15,503 nucleotides of DNA, taken from NCBI GenBank assembly GCA_017440425.1, contig JAFSHJ010000210.1:1-15503 (forward strand), read 5' to 3'. The position numbers and the translations under genes are program-made. This document shows, in pieces, positions 7,180 to 14,407 of this stretch (positions are counted from its first letter, which is position 1; the number at the start of each line of letters is the position of its first letter). The notes beneath the pieces were generated by a model that was given only the letters and a program-made list of their open reading frames with translations, did not search any database and had not been told where the DNA came from. The stretch is from Oscillospiraceae bacterium. Lineage in GTDB: Bacteria; Bacillota; Clostridia; Oscillospirales; Ruminococcaceae.

Positions 7180-7683
7180 TTATTCCTTTATCGTCGGCTC
7201 AAGACTATAGAAACGCTTGCGGTTGTCATCTGCTGCAAACTCATTCATCAAAAGCTCGTCAAAATTGTCGCTGGATAGCACCTTTTTTGCCTCAGCTGCG
7301 CGTTTTATTGCAACAGCAATGCCGGTGATAACAAAAATCACGGCGGCCGCGATCATAACAACCATTACCGGCAGATAGATCGCCATAATATAAGGCTTGA
7401 GGAATCCGGTGATCACCCAGGCGCCCAGCAGCATTATTGCCGCAAAGACAAATGAGACCAAAAATGTTTTTGTGCCAATGCTTTTAATGCGCTTTGCTGC
7501 GCAGGCAGGACATACGCTGCCCTCTACCAAGCTGTATTCCGAAATATCGGAGGGAGACTTGGAATCTGCGAGGTAGAAGCTGCCCTTTTCCATCTCCGCA
7601 TCGCAGCCGAGACAAATTACCGACTCTTCTTCGCTGTTAAGACAAAATGTCTTCGGTCCTCTGAGGACTTCTTTTTCAGTCAT
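7180..7683 (-). CDS. Small zinc-ribbon membrane protein of unknown function
   Basis: A 167-residue protein. The N-terminal part carries CLGC (residues 24-27) and CPAC (58-61), two pairs of cysteines spaced like a zinc ribbon. Two hydrophobic segments follow (about 73-94 and 98-127), so it is probably membrane-anchored with both ends on the same side. A basic then acidic tail ends the protein. GAAGGAAC before the ATG is a good ribosome binding site. It is the last gene of the metY operon, 24 bases after the foldase-like lipoprotein, and a terminator follows at once. No named family was recognised. The co-transcribed foldase suggests a role at the envelope, but this is only inference. Confidence 0.7.
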   Translation of the reverse strand: MTEKEVLRGPKTFCLNSEEESVICLGCDAEMEKGSFYLADSKSPSDISEYSLVEGSVCPACAAKRIKSIGTKTFLVSFVFAAIMLLGAWVITGFLKPYIMAIYLPVMVVMIAAAVIFVITGIAVAIKRAAEAKKVLSSDNFDELLMNEFAADDNRKRFYSLEPTIKE

Positions 7684-7707
7684 AGTTGTTCCTTCTTTGC
7701 AAAAAGA

Positions 7708-8760
7708 TTACTCCAAAACGAAAAGTTCGGGATCATAGAGCTTCATTGCGTCTTCGTTCACAACTATCTCCACCTTTTCGGCAAGAGAATCTATGTATTC
7801 GGAAAAATCATCCTTGCACAGCATATAGGACAATGCCATGCGGTTTTCTTCAAGTATGTCTGTGTCATCCATTGCGGCAAGCTTCTGCACAACAAAGAAA
7901 TATTCGTCGTCGTTTCGGAATATCTTAACTTCGCCGCGGCGCATATTCTCTATGCCCTCTGTCACTTCAACGGAATACATGGACGAGCCCTTTTCCAAAA
8001 CGGTGATGTGGGAATCCATTGAGGAGGAGTGGACATGATCCAGTTCCTGTCCCGTAACTTTCACCATTTCTTCTTCCGCAATAATCACAAGTGTATCGGG
8101 ATCCTCGCCTGCAAGCAGACGTTTGCGGTAATCCTGCGCTTTGAGAAGCTGCTCTTCCAGCTCTTCGTCGCTGAGGGGCTCACCTTTTTCATCTGTTTTG
8201 AGGATGGCGATCATGCGGAAAAACATATAGTCCTGGTCAAAAAACTCTGCCAGCTCTTCCTGAGAGAGAGCCTTCTCTCCGCCCTCACCGTAGAGCACCT
8301 TGAAAAGCTCCTGAGACATATATGTGATGCTGTTCTTTTTGTAAAGAGACAGCTGTGTTATTCCGTTGGACGAATAGCTTTCGGAATATTTTTTCCACTG
8401 GGAATCCACGTTTTCTTTTACCGCTTCTTCAGCGCCTGCAGAAAGCACAAGACCCTGTCTTTCAAACTCTTTGAGCACGGCAATGCTCTCGCGCAGGTTC
8501 TTCATCGTCTCCTCACAGATCCACTGATCTCCGGGCATTCCCTCGATCTCCTGAGCAAGCACAGCCTCAACTGACATTTCGCATTCGGTCATCTCCTGGG
8601 CTTTGCCAAAAGCAGAGAGCATATGCGTTGTATAATCCGCAACAGGGATCTGCTCGCCGTCTACCGTGCCTATGTAGCTGACATCCTTTCCGCAGCCGCA
8701 AAACAGCATTGCCGCAACAAGCATTAAGGAAACGACAACTGTCAATATCTTCTTTTTCAT
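7708..8760 (-). CDS. SurA/PrsA-like lipoprotein (putative peptidyl-prolyl isomerase-type foldase)
   Basis: A 350-residue protein with a lipoprotein signal: basic MKKK start, hydrophobic core, then LFCGC with Cys23 as the probable lipidated residue (Gly at -1; Cys21 is a less likely alternative). The opening of the mature part, YIGTVDGEQIPVADYTTHM, matches the start of the SurA N-terminal domain found in PrsA, SurA and related foldases. Long acidic helices follow, and residues about 230-310 are where a parvulin domain would lie (HVHSSSMDSH, GEVKIFRNDDEYFFVVQKL). A fully conserved rotamase core could not be confirmed, so it may be a chaperone only. AGAAGGATT precedes the ATG. The gene follows metY by 23 bases and precedes the zinc-ribbon gene, so the three form one transcription unit. 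Confidence 0.72.
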   Translation of the reverse strand: MKKKILTVVVSLMLVAAMLFCGCGKDVSYIGTVDGEQIPVADYTTHMLSAFGKAQEMTECEMSVEAVLAQEIEGMPGDQWICEETMKNLRESIAVLKEFERQGLVLSAGAEEAVKENVDSQWKKYSESYSSNGITQLSLYKKNSITYMSQELFKVLYGEGGEKALSQEELAEFFDQDYMFFRMIAILKTDEKGEPLSDEELEEQLLKAQDYRKRLLAGEDPDTLVIIAEEEMVKVTGQELDHVHSSSMDSHITVLEKGSSMYSVEVTEGIENMRRGEVKIFRNDDEYFFVVQKLAAMDDTDILEENRMALSYMLCKDDFSEYIDSLAEKVEIVVNEDAMKLYDPELFVLE

Positions 8761-8783
8761 TTTAATCCTTCTCGCTCTCTTTT

Positions 8784-10049
8784 TTAGATTGCGTTGAGCG
8801 CCTGCTCAATATCCTCGATGATGTCGTCAATGTTTTCAATGCCGACAGAGAAACGGATCATTCCGGGAGAGATGCCTGCGGCAACAAGCTGCTCATCGGT
8901 GAGCTGGCGGTGTGTTGCGCTGGCGGGATGGAGTACCATTGTTCTTGCTGCTGCAACGTGAACAACGTTTACTGCAAGCTTGAGGGAATCCATGAACTTA
9001 ACTGCGTTTTCTTTGCCGCCCTTGATGCAGAAGGAGATAACTCCGCTGCAGCCATCGGGAAGATATTTCTTTGCAAGAGCATTGAAGCGGTTGCCTTCAA
9101 GTCCGGGATAGTTTACGCTTTCAACCTTGTCGCTGGCGGCGAGATACTGTGCTACGCGTTCTGCGTTGCGGCAATGACGCTCCATGCGGACGTGGAGAGT
9201 TTCAATGCCAAGATTGAGCAGGAATGCTGTCATAGCCTGAGGATATGCACCCAGGTCACGCATGAGCTGAACGCGTGCCTTGGTGATGAATGCAGCCTTG
9301 CCGAAATCTCTCACATAGGCAACGCCGTGATAGGAAGCGTCCGGCTCGATGAGTCCGGGGAACTTGCCGTTATCCCAGTTGAAGTTGCCGCTGTCGATGA
9401 TGACACCGCCAACCTGAATGGCATGTCCGTCCAGATATTTGGTGGTGGAGTGAGTGATAATATCTGCGCCGAATTCGATGGGGCGGCAGAGAACGGGAGT
9501 TGCAAAGGTGTTGTCCACAATGAGGGGAACGCCGTTTTTGTGTGCAAGGTTTGCAATTCTCTCAATATCAAGCACGTCGAGTGCGGGGTTTGCGATGGTC
9601 TCTGCCAAAACAGCCTTGGTGTTGGCATCGAAGCACTTCTGAATTTCTTCATCGGGCTTGGAGAGATCGATAAAGTTGGTGTGCACGCCGTATCTCTCAA
9701 GTGTAACGGCAAAGAGGTTGATGGTTCCGCCGTAGATGGTGGAATCGCAGACGATGTTGTCGCCCTGAGATGCAATGTTGAGCACCGCAATGAGGTTTGC
9801 CATCTGTCCGGAGCTGGTGCAGAGAGCACCTACGCCGCCCTCAAGGTCAGCCAGCTTTTCTTCAAGCATAGCGACGGTGGGGTTGGAGATGCGGGAATAC
9901 ATATGACCGGGAGCAGCGAGATCAAACAGCTTGCCGATATCGTCGGTGGAATCATAGGTATATGTTGTGCTCTGATAGATGGGCATGGCGAGGGGCTCGC
10001 CGTTGCCGGGCTGGTATCCTGAATGTAAGCATTTTGTTTCTGTACGCAT
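8784..10049 (-). CDS. metY: O-acetylhomoserine sulfhydrylase / aminocarboxypropyltransferase
   Basis: A 421-residue pyridoxal-phosphate enzyme of the Cys/Met metabolism family, which makes homocysteine (or methionine) from O-acetylhomoserine and sulfide or methanethiol. Visible motifs are YSRISNPT at residues 51-58, SSGQMA at 79-84, the cofactor Asp in LIVDNTFATP (Asp179) and the Schiff-base Lys204 in HSTTKYLDGHAIQVGG. The substrate-binding HPASATHRQL and GMIRFSVGIE lie near the C terminus. The length and the long insertion after the Lys motif (PDASYHGV) favour MetY over the shorter cystathionine gamma-synthase or lyase forms. GAGGTGAT gives a good ribosome binding site. The promoter at 10080-10108 leaves a leader of only about 24 bases, so no leader riboswitch is possible from that start site. 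Confidence 0.95.
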   Translation of the reverse strand: MRTETKCLHSGYQPGNGEPLAMPIYQSTTYTYDSTDDIGKLFDLAAPGHMYSRISNPTVAMLEEKLADLEGGVGALCTSSGQMANLIAVLNIASQGDNIVCDSTIYGGTINLFAVTLERYGVHTNFIDLSKPDEEIQKCFDANTKAVLAETIANPALDVLDIERIANLAHKNGVPLIVDNTFATPVLCRPIEFGADIITHSTTKYLDGHAIQVGGVIIDSGNFNWDNGKFPGLIEPDASYHGVAYVRDFGKAAFITKARVQLMRDLGAYPQAMTAFLLNLGIETLHVRMERHCRNAERVAQYLAASDKVESVNYPGLEGNRFNALAKKYLPDGCSGVISFCIKGGKENAVKFMDSLKLAVNVVHVAAARTMVLHPASATHRQLTDEQLVAAGISPGMIRFSVGIENIDDIIEDIEQALNAI

Positions 10050-10079
10050 TTTAAATCACCTCGAAATAGTATACCTTAT

Positions 10080-10108
10080 ATTATAACTCCAAATTTGCAA
10101 TCTGACAA
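10080..10108 (-). promoter_or_regulatory. Sigma-A promoter of the metY operon
   Basis: On the minus strand, TTGTCA (10103-10108), a 17-base spacer and TATAAT (10080-10085). The hexamers are near-consensus with ideal spacing, about 30 bases before the metY ATG. Confidence 0.85.
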
Positions 10109-10244
10109 TAAAAAATTGCTTAAATTCAATTTAAATTCATGCTTTTTGAGGGCTTTTGCGGCATATTGCGGCATTGGCGCATAAACATTGACATTTTGGA
10201 AAGGATAATCTTGCAAAAACTCTTATCTGCGGAGGTTAATTTTA

Positions 10245-10469
10245 ATGAAAAACAACACCGAAAACAGCAGCAAAAACTCTGCTGCATCCCGCAAAAAGGT
10301 GCTTCGGGGCAACCTGACCGCCATCTCTCCCGATGAGGAGATATATCCAAGCTACGTCACGCTCTCGCTGACACAGAAAAACGAGGTGGTGGGCGACGGC
10401 AAGCTGCCGCTGACCAACCACATGAACGTGGCAGAGGCAAGAGAATTTTCCAAAGAAAACCAGAAATAA
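10245..10469 (+). CDS. Small hypothetical protein (74 aa), possibly DUF3787-like
   Basis: GGAGG (10231-10235) lies nine bases before the ATG, and an intrinsic terminator follows seven bases after the TAA, so this is a convincing single-gene unit. The protein is hydrophilic with no signal peptide or membrane segment. The start is rich in Asn, Ser and Lys, the middle has SPDEEIYPSYVTLSLTQKN, and the end is NVAEAREFSKENQK. That ending resembles the tail of DUF3787 proteins (short Clostridia proteins linked to the spore surface), but the similarity is weak and from memory. The gene is divergent from metY. A TTGACA occurs about 65 bases upstream, but without a partner -10 at proper spacing. Confidence 0.7.
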   Translation: MKNNTENSSKNSAASRKKVLRGNLTAISPDEEIYPSYVTLSLTQKNEVVGDGKLPLTNHMNVAEAREFSKENQK

Positions 10470-10472
10470 TGC

Positions 10473-10517
10473 AAAACCGCCGCAGGCCGATGATTGGTCT
10501 GCGGCGGCGTGTTTTTT
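10473..10517 (+). terminator. Intrinsic terminator of the 74-aa protein gene
   Basis: CCGCCGCAGGCC (10477-10488) pairs with GGTCTGCGGCGG (10496-10507), 12 pairs with one G-U, around GATGATT. Six T residues follow at 10512-10517. It ends six bases before the converging type 1 lipoprotein gene stop, so it may also insulate that operon. Confidence 0.9.
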
Positions 10518-10522
10518 AAGTT

Positions 10523-11164
10523 TTATCCATTCACTGCTTCATACATAGTGTCTCTTGACACGTGGACGGAAAGATTAAATCCATAGCTAGTCTGATATTT
10601 GTCGCGGGTAAAAAATAAAAGTCGCACCGCATTGCCCTCTTCGTCCTGCCAACTAAGACCGTTGCCTTCTTTGATGGGTTCAAATTCCGCTGCAGCATCA
10701 AACTCCGGCTTAGGTTTAAGTTTATCTCCGTCTAAAACCAGGGTGGTCGACGTCATAGGCTTATATTCCAGCGCCATATTATACAGCGTGTTGCACACCT
10801 CTTCATAGCCGGCTTTATCCATGGTTTCATCAAGCGTAACTATATAATTCACAGTCGTGAGCATGTCGTCTTCAAAATTATAGGCTATCACCACATCGTC
10901 TGAAATGCCTTCAATGGCTTTTCCCGTGAATGCGTATCCCTCCGGGTTTTGCTTTTCAGAGACTTCGAGGTCCTTGTTGGCTTCCATTACCTCCTCAGGA
11001 GATGCCAAAAACTCAACTTTCTGCGGAGAAAAGATGCCTTCTTCGATCTTTATCACACGTTCAAAAATGTTTGTTGGTTCCTCCTCTTTAACGCTGCAGC
11101 CGCTAAAAGCAAACACAAAGCTAAAAACCAACGCTAAAATTATAAATATACGAACTTTACGCAT
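10523..11164 (-). CDS. Type 1 lipoprotein, copy B (unknown function)
   Basis: A 213-residue putative lipoprotein with a basic start, a long hydrophobic core and the lipobox FSGC; Cys23 is the likely lipidated residue. The mature part is acidic and mixed alpha/beta, with no recognised domain. Conserved with its paralog at 12057-12677 are KIEEGIFSPQK near the start and YNFEDDML/YNFADDML, then DETMD and FEPIKEG in the middle. The C-terminal LLFFTRDKYQTSYG is also shared. The ribosome binding site GGGGGGAA is strong. It follows the type 2 lipoprotein gene by 44 bases, and the two form a pair that is repeated to the right. It is probably on the outer face of the membrane. The function is not known. 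Confidence 0.82.
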   Translation of the reverse strand: MRKVRIFIILALVFSFVFAFSGCSVKEEEPTNIFERVIKIEEGIFSPQKVEFLASPEEVMEANKDLEVSEKQNPEGYAFTGKAIEGISDDVVIAYNFEDDMLTTVNYIVTLDETMDKAGYEEVCNTLYNMALEYKPMTSTTLVLDGDKLKPKPEFDAAAEFEPIKEGNGLSWQDEEGNAVRLLFFTRDKYQTSYGFNLSVHVSRDTMYEAVNG

Positions 11165-11208
11165 GGGATTCCCCCCTTTTTTTAATATATGATATGCTTT
11201 TTTTGTTA

Positions 11209-11745
11209 TTATTCAATATCTCCCGCAATCTTCAGAAGAAGATCAAAAACAGGAAAGTATTCTTGAAACTCCTCGTAGATGTAGTAGTCCCAAAGCACCT
11301 GTGCGTTGGAATATGTATAATCAAACCATTCCCGTCCGTTACTGCCTTCATTTGAAGTATAGCCTTTAACACCATACATTCTAATGTGATCGTTTCTGAC
11401 AGTTTTTATAATCTTTTTGGAGACGTCTGCCATCAGATCCTCTTTGAGCTCTGATGGATCACCGTAGAGAAATTCTAAAAAACAGTAGTGCACAGTGGGT
11501 ATACCGTGTGCAATAAGCTTTTCATAGGATGCATGGGCTTTTTCAATACATTCCTGATAAGTTGTGCCCCTGCTTAAAACCTTTTCAAAAAGAGCATCTA
11601 TTTCGTTCCTTACACTTTCGTCGAGCTCAACGGGATAGACTGAATTATTTTCATCTGTGCCCTTGTTTTTATCAGTAGCGCTGCACCCGCTGAGGATGAG
11701 GCCAAAAATCAGTACTAAAATTACAACTGTTCTGATTTTGTTCAT
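11209..11745 (-). CDS. Type 2 lipoprotein, copy B (unknown function)
   Basis: A 178-residue putative lipoprotein with lipobox LSGC and lipidated Cys21. A short polar linker (SATDKNKGTDEN) leads to a helical, acidic domain. Residues 1-31 and 38-90 are almost the same as in the paralog at 12721-13266 (for example YPVELDESVRNEIDALFE and VLSRGTTYQECIEKA). The stretch from about 105 to 140 differs strongly and has an indel before the shared GREWFD. No known family was recognised. GAGGAATAG before the ATG is an acceptable ribosome binding site. It is the first gene of its operon, driven by the promoter in the left copy of the 180-base repeat. Confidence 0.82.
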   Translation of the reverse strand: MNKIRTVVILVLIFGLILSGCSATDKNKGTDENNSVYPVELDESVRNEIDALFEKVLSRGTTYQECIEKAHASYEKLIAHGIPTVHYCFLEFLYGDPSELKEDLMADVSKKIIKTVRNDHIRMYGVKGYTSNEGSNGREWFDYTYSNAQVLWDYYIYEEFQEYFPVFDLLLKIAGDIE

Positions 11746-11791
11746 AACTATTCCTCATTTGTATAGTTTTTCTCAAACACACATTTAAATT

Positions 11792-11847
11792 TGCAGATTT
11801 ATTTTTTTAATTGAACATCGGCATCTCCCTCTTTCTCATAATCTGCA
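11792..11847 (-). promoter_or_regulatory. Leader hairpin enclosing a micro-ORF
   Basis: TGCAGATT (11792-11799) and AATCTGCA (11840-11847) form an 8-base-pair stem whose 5' side in the transcript starts near the expected start site of the promoter at 11853-11881. The 40-base loop holds GAGGGAG followed, six bases on, by ATG TTC AAT TAA (11818 down to 11807), an in-frame ATG also lying just before it. It could be an attenuator-like leader or chance; the second operon leader does not share it. Confidence 0.3.
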
Positions 11848-11852
11848 TTTTT

Positions 11853-11881
11853 ATCATACCACATTTATGCAGTATTGTCAA
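11853..11881 (-). promoter_or_regulatory. Sigma-A promoter of the copy B lipoprotein operon
   Basis: On the minus strand, TTGACA (11876-11881), a 17-base spacer and TATGAT (11853-11858). It is about 100 bases before the type 2 gene and lies inside the direct repeat. The hexamers are identical to the second copy at 14228-14256. Confidence 0.82.
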
Positions 11882-11944
11882 TAATTTTATCCAACAACCA
11901 GCCAAACAACTGTGTAAAAAGCGCATAAAACTGCTTGTATACAA

Positions 11945-11976
11945 TAAAAACCCGTGTACGCAGACGCACACGGGTT
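11945..11976 (-). terminator. Intrinsic terminator of the copy A operon
   Basis: AACCCGTGT (11949-11957) and ACACGGGTT (11968-11976) form a 9-base-pair stem around a 10-base loop. On the minus strand the stem runs into TTTTTATTG. It lies about 80 bases after the stop of the type 1 copy A gene, inside the direct repeat. Confidence 0.82.
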
Positions 11977-12056
11977 GCTGTTATTTATGCATAAACTCAT
12001 CAAATATTTACTTTGATGCTGCCGCCTAATCATACAGTCTGCTGCAACACCTTGAT

Positions 12057-12677
12057 TTATTCGTGCTCTTCAAATAAACTACCTTTTGTCACGCTGACAG
12101 AAAGATGAACTCCATAGCTATTCTGATATTTGTCGGGGGTGAAGAATAAAATTTGCACCATATTGCCGTCTTTGTCATGCCAATCAAGACCGTCGCCCTC
12201 TTTAATGGGCTCAAATGCCGTTGCATCAAACTCCGGCTCATAGTCCACCCCATCTACATATATGATGGACGGCATAGTCATATATTCCACCGCCATATCA
12301 TACAGCGTGTTGCGCACCTCTTCAAAGCCGTCTTCATCCATGGTTTCATCAAAATTAACTATATATTCCATATACACGAGCATATCATCTGCAAAGTTGT
12401 ATATTTCCATCACTTCGTTCGAAAAGCCTTTGATTTCCACCGTGTTGATTATTCTTCCGTCTGGTGCTTCATATTCTGCGGCATCCAGCTTGTTGGCTTT
12501 GATCACGTCAGCAGAGGGTGTCAAAAAATCAGCTTTTTGCGGAGAAAAGATGCCTTCTTCGATCTTTACTAAAGATTCAAAAACATTTGTTGTTTCCTCC
12601 TCCACGCTGCAGCCGCCAAAAGCAAACACGAAGCTAAAAACCAATGCTAAAATTATAAATATACGAACTTTACGCAT
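12057..12677 (-). CDS. Type 1 lipoprotein, copy A (unknown function)
   Basis: A 206-residue putative lipoprotein paralogous to the one at 10523-11164. The first 25 residues, including the signal peptide, are the same except at the residue before the lipobox Cys (FGGC here, FSGC there) and near position 26. About half of the mature residues agree by eye. The most different stretch is around residues 50-80 (NKLDAAEYEAPDGRIINTVE). The ending DKYQNSYGVHLSVSV is shared and the last few residues are not. The ribosome binding site and the bases before it (GGGGGGAATCCC) are identical in the two copies. It is the last gene of a three-gene operon that ends at the repeat terminator. The function is unknown. 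Confidence 0.82.
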   Translation of the reverse strand: MRKVRIFIILALVFSFVFAFGGCSVEEETTNVFESLVKIEEGIFSPQKADFLTPSADVIKANKLDAAEYEAPDGRIINTVEIKGFSNEVMEIYNFADDMLVYMEYIVNFDETMDEDGFEEVRNTLYDMAVEYMTMPSIIYVDGVDYEPEFDATAFEPIKEGDGLDWHDKDGNMVQILFFTPDKYQNSYGVHLSVSVTKGSLFEEHE

Positions 12678-12720
12678 GGGATTCCCCCCTTTTTTGATGT
12701 ATGGTATATGTTTTTTGTTA

Positions 12721-13266
12721 TTATTTAATATCCCCCGTCATCCTCAGAAGAAGATCAGAAAGAGGAAAGTAGTATTGAAAATCCTCGTAGACATAGAAGT
12801 CATAAAACACCTTTGCGTTGGAGTATGTACAATCAAACCACTCCCGTCCGGTGTAATCTTCTCCCGGACTAGTAACGCCTTTAATACTCCACATGCCCAA
12901 GGTCCCTTTTCTGACATTTCCGACATGAAAAATCTTATCGGAGATTCTTGCCATCAACTCCTCTTTAAGCTTTGACGGATTACCGTAGAGAAATTCTTCA
13001 AAACAGTAGTGTACAGTGGGTGCGCCGTATGAAATAAGCTTTTCATAGGATACAGGGGCTTTTTCAATACATTCCTGATAAGTTGTGCCCCTGCTTAAAA
13101 CCCTTTCAAAAAGAGCATCTATTTCGTTTCTTACACTTTCGTCGAGCTCAACGGGATAGGGTGCAATATTTTCATCTGTGCCCTTGTTTTTATCAGTAGC
13201 GCTGCACCCGCTGAGGATGAAGCCAAAAATCAATGTCAAAATCACAACTGTTCTGATTTTGTTCAT
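12721..13266 (-). CDS. Type 2 lipoprotein, copy A (unknown function)
   Basis: A 181-residue putative lipoprotein with lipobox LSGC (Cys21), closely similar to the protein at 11209-11745. The N-terminal half is nearly the same. The segment around residues 105-140 (HVGNVRKGTLGMWSIKG) is replaced relative to the paralog before the common GREWFD, TYSNA and DLLL motifs. The ATG lies two bases after the stop of the secreted protein gene, so translation is probably coupled; GGGGAAAGA in the end of that gene can serve as ribosome binding site. No enzyme motif was recognised. Confidence 0.82.
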   Translation of the reverse strand: MNKIRTVVILTLIFGFILSGCSATDKNKGTDENIAPYPVELDESVRNEIDALFERVLSRGTTYQECIEKAPVSYEKLISYGAPTVHYCFEEFLYGNPSKLKEELMARISDKIFHVGNVRKGTLGMWSIKGVTSPGEDYTGREWFDCTYSNAKVFYDFYVYEDFQYYFPLSDLLLRMTGDIK

Positions 13267-13268
13267 TA

Positions 13269-14096
13269 CTATGCTCTTTCCCCGAAAACAAAATATTCCA
13301 CATCTTGCTGATATGACCTACCATTCACCGAGTAACTTAATGCTATATAAACGCTACCTCCATGGTTCCAATAGTCCGGACAATATATAACTCTATCAAG
13401 AGGCATTATATTACTTCCGTCAATATATACTCGGTTCTCCACAGGGTTCCTTTCCTCTATCTCGCTTGTTATATCATAATAATCGCTTACAAACGCATCA
13501 TCCATATCGCCTGTTACACACTCCGGATATTCATACAGTTCTCCAGCCGACATAAACACCACATTCATATCAGTTACGCTTGCAGATGCAACATCAGAAC
13601 TCCAATAAGCTTCCACCCCACTGTGTCTGTAAAAAGCAGCTATGTTTACCATTCCAGAATAAACCGCAAAGGTGGCAGTAGCAGTAACTGTGACATCAAC
13701 AAACTCTATCGAATTAGTTCCTGCATATCTTGTTTGTGTAGATGCATATTTAAAACTGTTTACCAATTCACCTGACGGCAAGCACTTGTAGGGTATAATT
13801 GTAGTTACTTCTATAATCTCACCGTCAACATTCACCGCTTGCAAAGCCTTAGCTGCATTGCTTGATGCTGCCGTTCCTAAAGTATTTGGCGAAATATTTT
13901 TTTCAATCAGGGACACTACTTCAAAATTTTTATCTTCAACATTTGTTGTACTGTCCAAACTAATTGCCTGAGATATAATTGCGTTTTTCTTTGATGCATC
14001 AATGGTTTCATCAGCGTTGCTTTCTGCTGCAACTGTTGTTGTGGGCATTAACAATATCATACTAATCACTAACACAATGCTAAGCAATTTTTTCAT
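13269..14096 (-). CDS. Secreted protein of unknown function (275 aa)
   Basis: The start MKKLLSIVLV and hydrophobic core are followed by TTTVAAES, a good signal peptidase I site after Ala24. No lipobox is present, so the protein is probably released or held by partners rather than lipidated. Residues 25-95 are polar and helical. From about residue 95 on it is rich in alternating beta-type sequence (VDVTVTATATFAVYSG, AFYRHSGVEAYWSS, VYIALSYSVNGRSY), suggesting a beta-sandwich. Cysteines are at 105, 193 and 239. No family was recognised. GGAGGAGC before the ATG is a strong ribosome binding site. It is the first gene of the copy A operon, with two lipoproteins after it, and has no counterpart in copy B. 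Confidence 0.8.
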   Translation of the reverse strand: MKKLLSIVLVISMILLMPTTTVAAESNADETIDASKKNAIISQAISLDSTTNVEDKNFEVVSLIEKNISPNTLGTAASSNAAKALQAVNVDGEIIEVTTIIPYKCLPSGELVNSFKYASTQTRYAGTNSIEFVDVTVTATATFAVYSGMVNIAAFYRHSGVEAYWSSDVASASVTDMNVVFMSAGELYEYPECVTGDMDDAFVSDYYDITSEIEERNPVENRVYIDGSNIMPLDRVIYCPDYWNHGGSVYIALSYSVNGRSYQQDVEYFVFGERA

Positions 14097-14227
14097 AGTG
14101 CTCCTCCTTTTATCATCTTATCATCATCTGCTTTTTAAATTTCTTCTTCAACGCTTGCTTTAAACATTCATGATTTCCCTTCTTAAGCAAACATTGGAAT
14201 CACATCCTTTCCGGTAATTTTATTTTT

Positions 14228-14256
14228 ATCATACCACATTTATGCAGCATTGTCAA
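14228..14256 (-). promoter_or_regulatory. Sigma-A promoter of the copy A operon
   Basis: On the minus strand, TTGACA (14251-14256), a 17-base spacer and TATGAT (14228-14233). It gives a leader of about 125 bases before the secreted protein gene. The leader (14097-14221) has no open frame of note and is not similar to the copy B leader. Confidence 0.82.
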
Positions 14257-14319
14257 TAGTTTTATCCAATAACCAGACAAATAACTGTGCAAAAAGCGCA
14301 TAAAACTGCTTGTATACAA

Positions 14320-14351
14320 TAAAAACCCGTGTACGCAGACGCACACGGGTT
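14320..14351 (-). terminator. Intrinsic terminator of the two-domain protein gene
   Basis: Same hairpin as at 11945-11976: arms 14324-14332 and 14343-14351, 10-base loop, then TTTTTATTG on the minus strand. It lies about 60 bases after the stop at 14408. Confidence 0.82.
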
Positions 14352-14407
14352 GCTGTTATTTATGCATAAACTCATCAAATATTTACTTTGATGCTGCCGC
14401 CGTGTGC

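Larger units (their letters stand above)
11847..12026. repeat. 180-base direct repeat, left copy
   Basis: It matches 14222-14401 base for base without gaps except for six substitutions, all in the first 69 bases. The last 111 bases (11916-12026) are identical. The repeat starts at a promoter and ends near the stop of the preceding gene, so it is a terminator-plus-promoter spacer module. It also holds a small hairpin, CATCAAA/TTTGATG as read on the minus strand (near 12000-12020). No reading frame of note was seen in it. Confidence 0.93.
10523..13266 (-). repeat. Tandem duplication of a type 2 / type 1 lipoprotein gene pair
   Basis: Copy A (12057-13266) and copy B (10523-11745) carry the same two genes in the same order, with similar gaps (43 and 44 bases) between them. 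Nucleotide similarity is very high around the gene junctions, for example 11098-11172 against 12609-12690 with only about three changes, and falls sharply in the middle of the type 1 genes. This fits an ancestral duplication followed by uneven divergence. Confidence 0.85.
14222..14401. repeat. 180-base direct repeat, right copy
   Basis: Second copy of the module at 11847-12026, at an offset of 2375 bases. It begins at the promoter of the secreted-protein operon and ends six bases after the stop of the two-domain protein gene. The identical block is 14291-14401. Confidence 0.93.

Noticed and set aside
8910..10022. Long plus-strand frame of 370 codons opposite metY
   Set aside because: It lies wholly within the metY gene on the other strand, is oddly rich in Cys, Ala and Gly, has no ribosome binding site, and metY is certain.
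10177..10215. TTGACA with GATAAT as promoter of the 74-aa protein gene
   Set aside because: The spacing is only about 10 bases, too short for a sigma-A promoter.
10050..10244. SAM or other riboswitch before metY
   Set aside because: The promoter leaves a leader of about 24 bases on the metY side, and no riboswitch-like stems were seen in the rest of the divergent spacer.
13362..13775. Plus-strand frame of 137 codons opposite the secreted protein gene
   Set aside because: No ribosome binding site. The opposite strand has a signal peptide, a strong ribosome binding site and a coupled downstream gene.
11847..14401. The two 180-base repeats as CRISPR or insertion-sequence ends
   Set aside because: There are only two long direct copies with no inverted ends, no transposase between them and no spacer array; their content is terminator plus promoter.
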